64,000 bases of DNA from Paenibacillus sp. JNUCC32. GTDB taxonomy: Bacteria > Bacillota > Bacilli > Paenibacillales > Paenibacillaceae. The DNA lies in assembly GCF_014863545.1 (NCBI RefSeq), contig NZ_CP062260.1:1054001-1118000 (forward strand), read 5' to 3'. The position numbers and the translations under genes were made by a program. A model generated the notes under the pieces. That model saw only the letters and a program-made list of their open reading frames with translations. It ran no database searches and was not told the origin of the DNA. Below are positions 17,696 through 27,247 of the stretch, in pieces. Numbering within the stretch: the first letter of the stretch is position 1; every line of letters starts with the position of its first letter.

Positions 17696-17791
17696 TATTT
17701 CATTCCTGAAGGGGCATGGCACGATGGGCTTCTTAGCCCTGCCGTGCGGTTGCTTTCATTTTCAAATAACAATAGGGGATGTGAATCAATC

Positions 17792-18721
17792 GTGAGTATT
17801 TTGATCGATAAAAATACAAAAGTTATCACGCAAGGGATTACAGGTAAAACAGCCCTGTTCCATGCAAAAGGCGCCTTGGATTACGGTACGCAGATGGTCG
17901 GCGGAACTTCGCCCGGCAAAGGCGGAACCGAAGTTGAAATCACGCTGGAGAACGGCGAAACCGTCAAACTGCCGGTTTACAACACCGTTGAGGAAGCCAA
18001 AGCCAAAACAGGCGCAACCGCAAGCGTCATTTATGTACCGCCTGCTTTTGCGGCCGACTCCATTCTGGAAGCCGTTGATGCCGAGATGGATCTGGTGATC
18101 TGCATTACGGAAGGCATTCCGGTGCTCGACATGGTAAAGGTATCCCGTTATATGGAAGGCAAGAAGACTCGCTTGATCGGACCTAACTGTCCGGGTGTCA
18201 TCACGCCGGGTGAATGTAAAATCGGCATCATGCCGGGTTACATCCACACGCCGGGACATGTCGGGGTTGTATCGCGGAGCGGTACCTTGACCTATGAAGC
18301 CGTTCATCAGCTAACGGCCCGCGGCATCGGACAATCCTCCGCCGTAGGAATCGGCGGCGACCCTGTCAAAGGGACGGAGTTTATCGATGTGCTGAGACTG
18401 TTCAACGAAGATCCGAATACCAAAGCGGTGATCATGATCGGCGAGATCGGCGGAACCGCTGAGGAAGAAGCGGCTGAGTGGATCAAAGCGAACATGACCA
18501 AGCCGGTGGTAGGCTTCATTGGCGGCGCAACAGCGCCTCCAGGGAAACGTATGGGCCACGCGGGCGCGATCATTTCCGGCGGTAAAGGAACAGCCAAGGA
18601 AAAAATCGCTGTGCTTGAAGCATGCGGCATCAAAGTGGCTCCTACGCCTGCCGAAATGGGCTCGACCTTGGTTAGCGTGCTGGAAGAGAAGGGGCTTTTG
18701 GAGTCCTGCACAACGCACTAA
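17792..18721 (+). CDS. sucD: Succinyl-CoA synthetase (ADP-forming) alpha subunit
   Basis: SucD binds CoA and carries the phosphorylated histidine of the enzyme. The product from GTG 17792 has 309 residues and begins [20 protein letters not shown], in line with relatives. A longer frame to 17744 lacks a ribosome binding site and conserved sequence. The CoA-binding segment GGTSPGKGG and the catalytic histidine in [12 protein letters not shown] (about residue 250) are present. A clear terminator follows. Confidence 0.97.
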   Translation: MSILIDKNTKVITQGITGKTALFHAKGALDYGTQMVGGTSPGKGGTEVEITLENGETVKLPVYNTVEEAKAKTGATASVIYVPPAFAADSILEAVDAEMDLVICITEGIPVLDMVKVSRYMEGKKTRLIGPNCPGVITPGECKIGIMPGYIHTPGHVGVVSRSGTLTYEAVHQLTARGIGQSSAVGIGGDPVKGTEFIDVLRLFNEDPNTKAVIMIGEIGGTAEEEAAEWIKANMTKPVVGFIGGATAPPGKRMGHAGAIISGGKGTAKEKIAVLEACGIKVAPTPAEMGSTLVSVLEEKGLLESCTTH

Positions 18722-18772
18722 GGCTTAAACCTATCCATTGATAGGCCAGATTTACGTTATAACTTAAGGTAA

Positions 18773-18817
18773 GCAACCTTTTATTTCCTGATTAGGAAAT
18801 GAAGGGTTGCTTTTTTG
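18773..18817 (+). terminator. Terminator after sucCD
   Basis: GCAACCTTTTATTTCC pairs with GGAAATGAAGGGTTGC, apart from a small internal mismatch, around a 6-nt loop. A run of six T follows. It lies 33 nt before the dprA start, so dprA transcription either reads through it or begins in the few bases after it. Confidence 0.85.
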
Positions 18818-18849
18818 TTTATGATTTTATATTTTAAGGAGGTCGCGTG

Positions 18850-20025
18850 ATGAGGCTGGACAGATTAATTCTGATTGCATTGCATGAAAGCGAAGGCATC
18901 GGATGGAAGACCATAAACCGAATGGTATTGAACGGCGAGCTGCATGAAGGCTTGCTGTCCTATGATGCGCAGGATTGGAGAGCGTGCGGTCTGCCTGTCG
19001 AAAAAGCAAACAAGCTGGCTAAAGAATTCCCTATCGCCGTCGAAAGAAAGCGTGTCGAACTGTCGAATGACGAGGAGGTCGAGCTTCGACAAGAGGAAGA
19101 CAAGGTATGGAATTTGACAAACCGCACAAAAATACGTATTATAACAGCCCTTGATGCTGTCTATCCGGACATGTTGAAATCGTCGCCGCAAGCGCCCTGG
19201 GTTCTGTATTGCATCGGGGATCCTCATTTGCTGTCCACGCCGGGGATCGCGATGGTCGGCACAAGAATGCCTACCGGCTACGGGCGCAAGGTTGCATCGA
19301 TGCTGTCGGAGGCGCTGACACGAGCGGGGCTTATGGTTGTCAGCGGCATGGCCAGAGGCATTGACAGCGTCGTGCACGAAACCGCTTTGCGAAGCGGCGG
19401 GCCGACGGTGGCCGTTCTCGGAGCCGGCATCGATGTCATTTATCCGCCGGAGAACCGCTCACTTTATGAAGAGATCGCAGCTAAAGGGCTTATTATTTCC
19501 GAATACCCGCCGGGTACCAAGGCGCTGCCGGGATTCTTCCCGCAGCGAAACCGGATCATCGCCGGGCTGACGCTGGGAACCGTGGTGGTGGAGGCGGATG
19601 CCCGCAGCGGATCGCTGATTACGGCGGATTTGGCCCTGGAGGCGGGAAGGGACGTGTTTTCCGTTCCGGGACCGCTCACTTCACCCAAGAGCAGAGGGAC
19701 CTTGGATTTGGTCAAGCAAGGGGCCAAGATGGTCACGGAAGCCGGGGATATAATAGAAGAATATGATTCCTGGTTGCCAAAAGGGGTCTCGGATACATAC
19801 AATAAGGAGCGGCGGGCCCCTCGTCAGGAGCGTCCGGATGAACTAGCCGGGTTGACAAATGACGAACGACAAATATACCATATGCTCGAACAGGGTCCCG
19901 GGTCGCTGGATGAGATGATCGAGCGTACCCGGTGGGATTTTGGACATTTGCATTCAGTTCTGTTATCTTTAATCATAAAAAAGCAGATTACCCAATTACC
20001 CGGTGCTATATATAAAATCATATAA
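18850..20025 (+). CDS. dprA: DNA-processing protein DprA (Smf)
   Basis: DprA binds incoming single-stranded DNA in natural transformation and loads RecA on it. The ATG at 18850 has AAGGAGGT 6 nt upstream; the GTG at 18847 is too close. The 391-residue product has an N-terminal SAM-like part and the central Rossmann fold (about 110-290), with MVGTRMPTGYG and SGMARGIDSVVHETAL. It ends in a winged-helix DML1-like domain (about 325-391). The order sucD-dprA-topA is the B. subtilis one. Together with comM it suggests transformation genes are retained, although competence pilus genes are not in this window. Confidence 0.96.
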   Translation: MRLDRLILIALHESEGIGWKTINRMVLNGELHEGLLSYDAQDWRACGLPVEKANKLAKEFPIAVERKRVELSNDEEVELRQEEDKVWNLTNRTKIRIITALDAVYPDMLKSSPQAPWVLYCIGDPHLLSTPGIAMVGTRMPTGYGRKVASMLSEALTRAGLMVVSGMARGIDSVVHETALRSGGPTVAVLGAGIDVIYPPENRSLYEEIAAKGLIISEYPPGTKALPGFFPQRNRIIAGLTLGTVVVEADARSGSLITADLALEAGRDVFSVPGPLTSPKSRGTLDLVKQGAKMVTEAGDIIEEYDSWLPKGVSDTYNKERRAPRQERPDELAGLTNDERQIYHMLEQGPGSLDEMIERTRWDFGHLHSVLLSLIIKKQITQLPGAIYKII

Positions 20026-20061
20026 TGGGAAAGTTTGAATGTTGGAGAGGAGGATGAACCT

Positions 20062-22161
20062 GTGGCGGATTCACTCGTCATCGTAGAGTCGCCTGCCAAG
20101 GCGAAAACGATTGGCAAATATCTCGGCAGCAAGTATATCGTGAAGGCTTCGATGGGTCATGTTCGCGATTTGCCGAAGAGCCAGATCGGGGTTGAGGTGG
20201 AAAACGACTTCAATCCGAAATACATTACGATCCGCGGAAAAGGTTCTGTCTTAAAGGAACTTAAGGATGCTAGCAAAAAGGTGAAAAAAGTGTACCTCGC
20301 AGCTGACCCCGATCGCGAAGGGGAAGCCATTGCATGGCATCTTGCGCATGCGTTGGAGCTGGATGATACTCAAAGCCTGCGGGTTGTATTTAATGAAATA
20401 ACGAAAACGGCCGTGAAGGATGCCTTCAAAACGCCGCGCAAAATTAACATGGATCTGGTTAATGCGCAGCAGGCCAGACGTATTTTGGACCGATTGGTTG
20501 GTTACAAGATCAGTCCTATTCTATGGAAGAAAGTGAAGAAGGGTCTTTCGGCCGGCCGGGTTCAATCGGTAGCCGTCAAAATCATTCTCGACCGCGAGAA
20601 TGAGATAAGCGCTTTCGTTCCGGAAGAATATTGGACTATAACGGCTAAGCTGGCGATTAAAGGCTCCGCATTCGAAGCCAAATTCACGCAGCTAAACGGC
20701 GCGAAGAAGGAACTGACCAATGAGCAGGAAGTGAATGAAATCCTCGAGGCGATTCGGGATGCTTCCTTTAAGGTCGGCGAAGTGAAAGAGCGTGAGCGTC
20801 AGCGCCACCCGTCGCCGCCGTTTACGACGAGTTCCTTGCAGCAGGAGGCTGCGCGTAAACTCGGTTTCCGTGCCGCCAAGACCATGTCGGTAGCCCAGCA
20901 GCTGTACGAGGGTGTTGAGTTAGGCAAGGAAGGCACCGTCGGTTTAATTACTTACATGCGTACGGATTCCACGCGGATCTCAGGCACGGCTCAAGAAGAA
21001 GCGAAAGAATACATCACCGAAAAGTACGGTGATCCGTTCGTGCCGGAGAGCCCGAGACATTATTCGAAAAAAGCAGCAAACGCCCAGGATGCGCACGAAG
21101 CGATTCGTCCAACGTCCGTGCTGCGCGATCCGGAATCCATGAAGCCGTATATGAGCCGCGACCAGCTTCGGTTGTACAAACTGGTCTGGGAACGCTTTGT
21201 GGCAAGCCAGATGTCTTCTGCAGTACTGGATACGCTTTCCGTGGACATCACTGCCGGGAATACGGTCTTCCGGGCGACCGGTTCGAAGGTCCGTTTCCCT
21301 GGATTCATGAAGGTCTACGTTGAAGGCAATGACGACGGAACGACAGAGGAAGACAAATACCTGCCGGAGCTTCATTCCGGAGACATTCTGGAGAAGCAGG
21401 ACATTGAGCCGAAGCAGCACTTCACGCAGCCGCCTCCGCGTTATACGGAAGCGCGTCTTGTCCGAACGCTGGAGGAGCTCGGCATAGGGCGTCCAAGTAC
21501 GTATGCGCCGACGCTGGAGACGATCCAGAAGAGAGGCTACGTTGCCATCGAAGAGAAAAAATTCATGCCGACCGAGCTCGGCGAGCTTGTCATCGAGCAG
21601 ATGGAGCAGTTCTTCCCCGAAATCCTCAATGTGGAGTTTACGGCGAACATGGAAGAGGATCTCGACCATGTGGAGGAAGGCTCCGAGGACTGGGTCAAGG
21701 TATTGGCAGAGTTCTATGAGTCCTTTGAGAAGCGGCTTGAAGTAGCAGAGGAAGAAATGAAGGAAATCGAAATCGAAGATGAGGTTTCCGATGAGATCTG
21801 CGAAAAATGCGGCAAGCCCATGGTTTATAAGCTGGGCCGTTTCGGCAAGTTTCTTGCCTGCTCGGGGTTCCCGGAATGCCGGAATACCAAGCCGATCGTG
21901 AAGGACATCGGCGTATCTTGCCCGAAATGCAAGGAAGGCCATGTCGTGGAACGCCGGAGCAAGAAGGGGCGCGTCTTCTTTGGCTGTGACCGGTATCCCG
22001 AATGCGACTTTGTATCATGGGATAAACCGTCAACGAAGCCGTGTCCGAATTGTAGCAGTTTAATGGTAGAGAAGAAAAGCAAGCAAGGCATCAAGCTTCA
22101 GTGTACCTCTTGCGATTATTCCGAAATGGTCGAGGAACAGGACGAAGCAGCAGATTTGTAA
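20062..22161 (+). CDS. topA: DNA topoisomerase I
   Basis: This type IA topoisomerase relaxes negative supercoils. From the GTG at 20062 (preceded by GAGAGGAGG) the product has 699 residues and begins [20 protein letters not shown], the conserved Toprim start. A nine-codon longer frame from 20035 is less likely. Further landmarks are [15 protein letters not shown] (Toprim acids), catalytic Tyr298 in [10 protein letters not shown], and three C-terminal four-cysteine zinc fingers starting near residues 578, 620 and 662. It is 36 nt from dprA and 15 nt from trmFO, so it is probably part of the same transcript. Confidence 0.98.
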   Translation: MADSLVIVESPAKAKTIGKYLGSKYIVKASMGHVRDLPKSQIGVEVENDFNPKYITIRGKGSVLKELKDASKKVKKVYLAADPDREGEAIAWHLAHALELDDTQSLRVVFNEITKTAVKDAFKTPRKINMDLVNAQQARRILDRLVGYKISPILWKKVKKGLSAGRVQSVAVKIILDRENEISAFVPEEYWTITAKLAIKGSAFEAKFTQLNGAKKELTNEQEVNEILEAIRDASFKVGEVKERERQRHPSPPFTTSSLQQEAARKLGFRAAKTMSVAQQLYEGVELGKEGTVGLITYMRTDSTRISGTAQEEAKEYITEKYGDPFVPESPRHYSKKAANAQDAHEAIRPTSVLRDPESMKPYMSRDQLRLYKLVWERFVASQMSSAVLDTLSVDITAGNTVFRATGSKVRFPGFMKVYVEGNDDGTTEEDKYLPELHSGDILEKQDIEPKQHFTQPPPRYTEARLVRTLEELGIGRPSTYAPTLETIQKRGYVAIEEKKFMPTELGELVIEQMEQFFPEILNVEFTANMEEDLDHVEEGSEDWVKVLAEFYESFEKRLEVAEEEMKEIEIEDEVSDEICEKCGKPMVYKLGRFGKFLACSGFPECRNTKPIVKDIGVSCPKCKEGHVVERRSKKGRVFFGCDRYPECDFVSWDKPSTKPCPNCSSLMVEKKSKQGIKLQCTSCDYSEMVEEQDEAADL

Positions 22162-22176
22162 GGCATACAGGGGGTA

Positions 22177-23511
22177 ATGACGTTGACAGATTCACAGAGG
22201 GTTACGGTTATCGGGGCAGGACTTGCTGGCAGTGAAGCTGCCTGGCAGATCGCCAGCCGAGGCGTACCCGTTACACTATACGAGATGCGGCCGGTCGTAA
22301 AGACGCCGGCTCATCATACGGACAAGTTCGCCGAGCTTGTATGCAGTAATTCGCTTCGCGCGAACGGATTAACCAATGCGGTCGGCGTATTGAAGGAAGA
22401 GATGCGGATGCTGAATTCCCTCGTCATCGGATCGGCTGACCGCAATTCCGTCCCGGCTGGCGGCGCATTGGCCGTCGACCGCGACGGCTTCTCCGGAGAA
22501 ATTACGGAAACCTTGCATCAGCATCCGTTAATCGAGGTCGTAAATGAAGAAATTCAGCATATACCTGAAGAAGGCATCGTTGTGATTGCTACGGGACCGC
22601 TGACTTCGCCGGCATTGTCGTCGCAAATCCGCGAGCTGATGGGCGAAGACTATTTCTATTTTTACGATGCGGCTGCTCCGATCGTGGAAAAAGACTCTAT
22701 TGATATGAGCAAGGTCTATCTGGCATCCCGTTATGATAAAGGCGAAGCGGCTTATCTGAATTGTCCCATGACGGAAGAAGAGTTTGACGCTTTCTATGAC
22801 GCTCTAATCAATGCGGAAGTCGCACAGTTGAAAGAGTTTGAGAAGGAGATTTATTTCGAGGGCTGCATGCCGATCGAGGTCATGATGAAGCGTGGCAAAC
22901 AAACCGCCTTGTTCGGCCCGATGAAGCCTGTTGGATTGGTGAACCCGCATACGGGCAAGCTGCCGCATGCTGTGGTGCAGCTCCGTCAGGATAATGCGGC
23001 AGGAACCCTCTATAATCTTGTCGGTTTCCAGACTCACTTGAAATGGGGCGAACAGAAGCGCATCATTTCCATGATTCCGGGCCTCGAGAACGCCGAAATC
23101 GTGCGATACGGCGTCATGCACCGCAATACGTTTGTCAATTCGCCGAAATTGCTGGAACAAACCTATCAGGTGAAAACACGGCCGAATTTGTACCTGGCGG
23201 GACAAATGACCGGCGTCGAAGGGTATGTTGAATCGGCGGCGTCCGGATTGATTGCTGGCATTAATGCGGCAAGGGCGGCTCAGGGGCGTGAGGGGATCGT
23301 ATTCCCTCAGGAATCGACCATCGGGAGCATGGCTTATTACATAACCCATGCGGATCCCGATAATTTCCAGCCGATGAACGCGAACTTCGGTCTTCTTCCG
23401 GGCCTAGAGAAGCGGATTCGCAACAAAAAGGAAAAGAACGAAGCGCTTGCGAACCGTGCTCTTGACGGGGTACGCGTATTTATCAGCGAGCATGAACTAA
23501 ATACAATCTAA
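22177..23511 (+). CDS. trmFO: Methylenetetrahydrofolate-tRNA-(uracil-5-)-methyltransferase TrmFO
   Basis: TrmFO makes 5-methyluridine at position 54 of tRNA using methylene-tetrahydrofolate and FAD. The 444-residue product has the FAD-binding [13 protein letters not shown] at its start, the conserved catalytic-region cysteine in [11 protein letters not shown] and the family segment [15 protein letters not shown]. The ATG at 22177 lies only 3 nt from GGGG. A TTG at 22183 has better spacing and would remove two residues. In B. subtilis codV (a xerC relative) follows; here hslV follows directly. Confidence 0.97.
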   Translation: MTLTDSQRVTVIGAGLAGSEAAWQIASRGVPVTLYEMRPVVKTPAHHTDKFAELVCSNSLRANGLTNAVGVLKEEMRMLNSLVIGSADRNSVPAGGALAVDRDGFSGEITETLHQHPLIEVVNEEIQHIPEEGIVVIATGPLTSPALSSQIRELMGEDYFYFYDAAAPIVEKDSIDMSKVYLASRYDKGEAAYLNCPMTEEEFDAFYDALINAEVAQLKEFEKEIYFEGCMPIEVMMKRGKQTALFGPMKPVGLVNPHTGKLPHAVVQLRQDNAAGTLYNLVGFQTHLKWGEQKRIISMIPGLENAEIVRYGVMHRNTFVNSPKLLEQTYQVKTRPNLYLAGQMTGVEGYVESAASGLIAGINAARAAQGREGIVFPQESTIGSMAYYITHADPDNFQPMNANFGLLPGLEKRIRNKKEKNEALANRALDGVRVFISEHELNTI

Positions 23512-23540
23512 TCTTATTTTCTTAGGGAGGTCTTGCCATC

Positions 23541-24083
23541 ATGGAAATGACTTTTCACGCCACGACGATTTGCGCAGTGCGGCACAATGGCACGGCAGCT
23601 ATAGCCGGCGATGGCCAAGTCACATTCGGTGAAAGTGTAGTCATGAAGCAGACCGCCAAGAAAGTGCGCCGTCTTTACCGGGGACAAGTTGTCGCCGGTT
23701 TTGCCGGTTCTGTGGCGGATGCGATCACGTTGTTTGAGAAATTCGAAGGCAAGCTGGAGGAGCACCATGGAAACCTGCAGCGGGCCGCTGTCGAGCTTGC
23801 GAAGGACTGGCGTCAAGACCGGGTGCTTCGCAAACTTGAAGCCTTGATGATTGTTATGGACAAAACGGGGATGCTGCTGATTTCCGGCGGCGGCGAAATC
23901 ATCGAGCCTGATGATGATGTGCTGGCCATCGGGTCAGGCGGCAATTTTGCCTTGTCTGCCGGACGTGCGCTTAAACGCCATGCAGGGCATATGGAAGCGA
24001 AAGACATCGCCAGAGAAGCCCTTCAGATCGCTTCTGAGGTGTGTGTCTACACCAACAGCAACATTATTGTTGAAGAGCTGTAA
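23541..24083 (+). CDS. hslV: HslV/ClpQ (CodW) peptidase subunit of the HslUV protease
   Basis: HslV is the proteasome-like N-terminal-nucleophile peptidase that works with the HslU ATPase. The 180-residue product carries [17 protein letters not shown] and [16 protein letters not shown]. Two in-frame starts exist: ATG 23541, with AGGGAGG 9 nt upstream, gives [12 protein letters not shown] 23547 gives MTFHATT. B. subtilis CodW begins MSSFHATT and uses a serine nucleophile. Here the aligned residue is Thr, and removal of Met from the shorter form would expose it directly. It is followed 49 nt later by hslU. Confidence 0.96.
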   Translation: MEMTFHATTICAVRHNGTAAIAGDGQVTFGESVVMKQTAKKVRRLYRGQVVAGFAGSVADAITLFEKFEGKLEEHHGNLQRAAVELAKDWRQDRVLRKLEALMIVMDKTGMLLISGGGEIIEPDDDVLAIGSGGNFALSAGRALKRHAGHMEAKDIAREALQIASEVCVYTNSNIIVEEL

Positions 24084-24132
24084 GAGGGCCATGCAGCAAC
24101 ATATAGCCATATCAGGGGTGGAGGTATTCGCG

Positions 24133-25539
24133 ATGAGTAAAGAATCGATGACGCCTAGACAGATTGTATCCGAGCTGGATAAATACATCGTAGGCCAGAA
24201 GGACGCTAAAAAATCGGTCGCTGTCGCACTTCGGAACCGTTATCGCCGGAGTCTGCTGACCGATGACGAGCGGGATGAAATCGTACCGAAGAACATTCTG
24301 ATGATCGGTCCTACCGGCGTCGGCAAAACGGAAATTGCGAGAAGGCTTGCCAAGCTGGTCCATGCACCGTTCGTCAAGGTCGAGGCAACGAAGTTTACCG
24401 AGGTTGGTTATGTCGGCCGTGATGTGGAGTCCATGGTGCGGGATCTGGTGGAAACCGCGATCCGGATGGTGAAGCTGGAACGTACGGAGAAGGTTAAGGA
24501 CAAAGCCGAGGAAATGGCGAACGAGCGGATCGTTCAGCTGTTGGCGCCTTCAACCAAAGGCCAGAAGAGCCAGCGTAATCCCTTTGAGATGCTATTTGGC
24601 GGTGGAAACAACGAAACCCAGGCCGATGAGGAAGAGGCGGACGATAAGGACGTTAGTCTTAAAGAGAAGCGGAGACAGGTGCGCTTTAACCTGCTGTCCG
24701 GCAAGCTTGAAGACGAAACGATTGAGATCGATGTGGAGGATGCCGCACCGAATATGTTCGACATGTTTGCCGGACAGGGCAACGATCAGATGGGCATGAA
24801 TATGCAGGAAATGTTCGGCAACCTGATGCCGAAGCGTACGAAGCGCCGCAAGCTATCCGTCAAGGAAGCCAGAAAAGTGCTTACGCAGGAAGAAGCAGGC
24901 AAGCTCATTGATATGGATGATGTCATCCAGGAGTCCATACGACGGGCCGAGCAATCCGGGATTATTTTCATCGACGAAATCGACAAGGTTGCCAGCCAGG
25001 GACGTCAATCGGGTCCTGATGTGTCCAGGGAAGGCGTGCAGCGCGACATTCTGCCTATCGTGGAAGGCTCCACGATCATGACGAAATACGGGCCGGTAAA
25101 AACGGACTTTGTCCTGTTTATTGCTGCTGGCGCATTCCATATCGCGAAGCCGTCGGATTTGATTCCCGAGCTTCAGGGGCGTTTTCCGATTCGGGTAGAG
25201 CTGAACAGTTTGTCGCTCGACGATTTTGTTTCCATTTTGACCGAGCCGAAAAACGCATTGACCAAACAATACGTCAATCTGCTTCGTACCGAAGACCTGG
25301 AAATCGAGTTTTCGCCGGAAGCGATACGGGAGATTGCCCAAATCGCGGCTTCGGTGAACCAGAACACGGAGAATATCGGCGCACGGAGGCTCCATACGAT
25401 ATTGGAGAAGCTGCTGGAGGATCTGTCGTTTGAAGCGCCTGAATTGACGCTGGACCGGATGGTGATCACCCCGCAGTATGTCCGGGAGAAACTTGCCGGC
25501 ATCGCCCAGGATCGGGACCTGAGCCAGTATATTCTGTAG
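24133..25539 (+). CDS. hslU: HslU/ClpY (CodX) AAA+ ATPase subunit of the HslUV protease
   Basis: HslU unfolds substrates and feeds them into HslV. The start is ATG 24133, with GTGGAGGT 7 nt upstream; a much longer frame overlapping hslV is not used. The 468-residue product shows [17 protein letters not shown] at the N-terminus, Walker A GPTGVGKT at 59-66, a variable intermediate (I) domain around 110-235 that is rich in acidic and Gln/Asn/Met residues, Walker [10 protein letters not shown] and the C-terminal tail DRDLSQYIL that docks into HslV. In B. subtilis codY follows; it is not here. Confidence 0.97.
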   Translation: MSKESMTPRQIVSELDKYIVGQKDAKKSVAVALRNRYRRSLLTDDERDEIVPKNILMIGPTGVGKTEIARRLAKLVHAPFVKVEATKFTEVGYVGRDVESMVRDLVETAIRMVKLERTEKVKDKAEEMANERIVQLLAPSTKGQKSQRNPFEMLFGGGNNETQADEEEADDKDVSLKEKRRQVRFNLLSGKLEDETIEIDVEDAAPNMFDMFAGQGNDQMGMNMQEMFGNLMPKRTKRRKLSVKEARKVLTQEEAGKLIDMDDVIQESIRRAEQSGIIFIDEIDKVASQGRQSGPDVSREGVQRDILPIVEGSTIMTKYGPVKTDFVLFIAAGAFHIAKPSDLIPELQGRFPIRVELNSLSLDDFVSILTEPKNALTKQYVNLLRTEDLEIEFSPEAIREIAQIAASVNQNTENIGARRLHTILEKLLEDLSFEAPELTLDRMVITPQYVREKLAGIAQDRDLSQYIL

Positions 25540-25725
25540 TTGCATTCGTATAGGTCTATCTGCCGGGTATGCAAAAAGGAGATAATTGTCGATATTCATC
25601 CCGGCCTTTCTTGCTGGATGTCGAAGCGCTTTCGCATGTTGGAAGGGAACGGGACGGATTTCGCAATTTTTTGTGAATATTCAGGATGGGAACAGGACCT
25701 ACCTAGCGGGTAAATTCACTTAAAA

Positions 25726-25754
25726 TTTACAGATTTAGTGGTACGATTTGCAAT
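25726..25754 (+). promoter_or_regulatory. Possible promoter ahead of a terminator, upstream of flgB
   Basis: TTTACA (25726-25731) and TGCAAT (25749-25754) are 17 nt apart. The match to consensus is moderate. Transcription from here would reach the hairpin at 25787 after about 30 nt, giving either a very short RNA or an attenuated leader for the flagellar operon. The whole interval 25540-25996 (457 nt) shows no supportable protein gene. Confidence 0.3.
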
Positions 25755-25786
25755 AATATAGAAAAAAATCGGATAAAAATGAACAC

Positions 25787-25824
25787 AAAGCCCTTCTTTT
25801 TGGTAAAAGATAGGGCTTTTTTCT
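25787..25824 (+). terminator. Rho-independent terminator between hslU and the flagellar operon
   Basis: AAAGCCCT pairs with AGGGCTTT around an 17-nt A/T-rich loop and is followed by TTTTTTCTT. It is about 250 nt beyond the hslU stop and 170 nt before flgB. It separates the hslVU transcript from the flagellar operon or acts as an attenuator for it. Confidence 0.75.
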
Positions 25825-25996
25825 TATTGTAAAAAGTCCCAATCTTTAAGAAACTTAGTTTATGTGACATCATGTTGTCTTTTTCTACTTAAGACCTAGG
25901 TTAGTTCGTACGGATTATATTATTTGTCGAAAAAAGAGGGTTTAGCTAGGAAGAGTGGAATACCTTTCGGCAAATCCAGTCAGGAGGAATGAGCTA

Positions 25997-26404
25997 GTGA
26001 ATCTGTTGAATAATAGTTCTTTTCAACGGCTTCAAAGCGGTTTGGATGCAGCGAATCTCAGGAACAACGTGATTGCAAACAACATCGCGAACGTGGATAC
26101 ACCTCATTTTAAGAGATCCGAAGTATCCTTTGAGAGTCTTCTGAAGAAAGAAATGGATGGAGCCCAGTTGTCGCTTCAGGGCAGAAGAACGGATCCCAGG
26201 CATTTTGTCATCGGTCCAACCGGGTCAATCCCGGATGCTTCGGTCATAAAGGACGGCAGCAGTTCCATGAATAACAACCAGAATAATGTCGATGCAGACA
26301 GAGAAATGTCGCTGCTTGCAGAGAATCAGCTTCGTTATAATTCGTACATACAAGCTGTAAATGAGCAGATTCGAATGATGCGTACAGCTATTGAAGGGAG
26401 ATAG
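25997..26404 (+). CDS. flgB: Flagellar proximal rod protein FlgB
   Basis: FlgB is one of the proximal rod proteins that cross the cell wall between the MS ring and the hook. The chosen start is GTG 25997, with CAGGAGG 9 nt upstream, which gives 135 residues, the usual size. The longer frame from 25955 is less conserved. The rod signature NNVIANNIANVDTPHFKRSE is at about 25-45, and the C-terminal amphipathic helix ends IRMMRTAIEGR. It is the first gene of the long fla/che operon. Confidence 0.96.
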   Translation: MNLLNNSSFQRLQSGLDAANLRNNVIANNIANVDTPHFKRSEVSFESLLKKEMDGAQLSLQGRRTDPRHFVIGPTGSIPDASVIKDGSSSMNNNQNNVDADREMSLLAENQLRYNSYIQAVNEQIRMMRTAIEGR

Positions 26405-26410
26405 GGATTC

Positions 26411-26860
26411 ATGAATATTAGCAATAGCTTCGGAATTAATGCATCAGCTCTAACGGCACAACGGCTTCGAATGGATGTTATCTCCTCCAACATAGCCAAT
26501 GCGGAAACCACGCGCGCGCGAATCGAGAATGGACAAGCCGTTCCGTATCGCCGAAAGACGGTTGTGTTTCAGCCGCAGCAGGAATCCTTCGAAGGGCTTC
26601 TCAGAGCCCAGATGAACGGTCAGAATGCAGGGCAAGGGGTCAAGGTTGCGCAGGTGCGGGAAGATCAATCCCCGTTGAAGCAGGTATATAACCCCACACA
26701 TCCGGATGCGAATGCTGAAGGCTATGTCTTTATGCCTAACGTCGATATTACGAAGGAAATGGTGGATATGCTTGCAGCTACCCGTTCTTACGAGGCTAAC
26801 GTTACGGCGATAAACGCTTCGAAAGCGATGATCATGAAGGCTTTGGAGATTGGAAGATAA
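26411..26860 (+). CDS. flgC: Flagellar proximal rod protein FlgC
   Basis: This rod subunit is exported by the flagellar type III system. The 149-residue product has the N-terminal heptad region with DVISSNIANAETTR and the C-terminal segment PNVDITKEMVDMLAATRSYE, both typical of FlgC. It begins 6 nt after the flgB stop. The family length and order flgB-flgC-fliE are conserved. Confidence 0.97.
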   Translation: MNISNSFGINASALTAQRLRMDVISSNIANAETTRARIENGQAVPYRRKTVVFQPQQESFEGLLRAQMNGQNAGQGVKVAQVREDQSPLKQVYNPTHPDANAEGYVFMPNVDITKEMVDMLAATRSYEANVTAINASKAMIMKALEIGR

Positions 26861-26904
26861 GACGAGGATATATACATAGACCAGCATAGTAGGAGGAGAG
26901 AGAG

Positions 26905-27213
26905 ATGATTCAGAATGCAATGTTCAGTGTTCAGGGTGTACAGCCGCTGCAAATGCAGGAGCAAGTGAAAAATGGTGCGACTCCTTCCGAATCGATTCGA
27001 GATTTTGGCTCTTACCTAAATGAAGCACTGAACTCCGTGGCCGCGCAGGAACAGAACGCGCACGTGATGAGCGATAAATTAATGATTGGACAAGTAAACG
27101 TAGATCAGGCGATGATATCCGCCCAACAGGCTCTGTTGAGCATCCAGCTCACGACACAGGTCCGAAACAAAGTGGTAGAAGCCTATCAAGAGATCATGCG
27201 CACGCAAATCTAA
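26905..27213 (+). CDS. fliE: Flagellar hook-basal body protein FliE
   Basis: FliE joins the MS ring to the rod. The 102-residue helical product ends in the conserved VDQAMISAQQALLSIQLTTQVRNKVVEAYQEIMR segment (cited as positions about 63-100). The ATG follows AGGAGGAGAGAGAG. It sits 34 nt before fliF in the conserved order. Confidence 0.96.
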   Translation: MIQNAMFSVQGVQPLQMQEQVKNGATPSESIRDFGSYLNEALNSVAAQEQNAHVMSDKLMIGQVNVDQAMISAQQALLSIQLTTQVRNKVVEAYQEIMRTQI

Positions 27214-27247
27214 ATGTTTCTAGCAAAGTTTCGGATGGGGTGACAAT

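Noticed and set aside
17744..17791. Upstream extension of sucD (16 codons)
   Set aside because: No ribosome site, no similarity to SucD starts; the GTG at 17792 gives the standard N-terminus.
20980..21942. 320-codon minus-strand frame opposite topA
   Set aside because: It is antisense to a certain topoisomerase gene, rich in Arg/Leu/His with no recognisable domain, and has no promoter or ribosome site.
25584..25720. Possible TTG-start frame of about 45 codons after AAAGGAGATAA downstream of hslU
   Set aside because: Spacing from GGAG to TTG is only 4 nt, the product (FIPAFLAGCRSAFACWKG...) has no clear helix or motif, and no promoter is seen. It might be real but I cannot support it.
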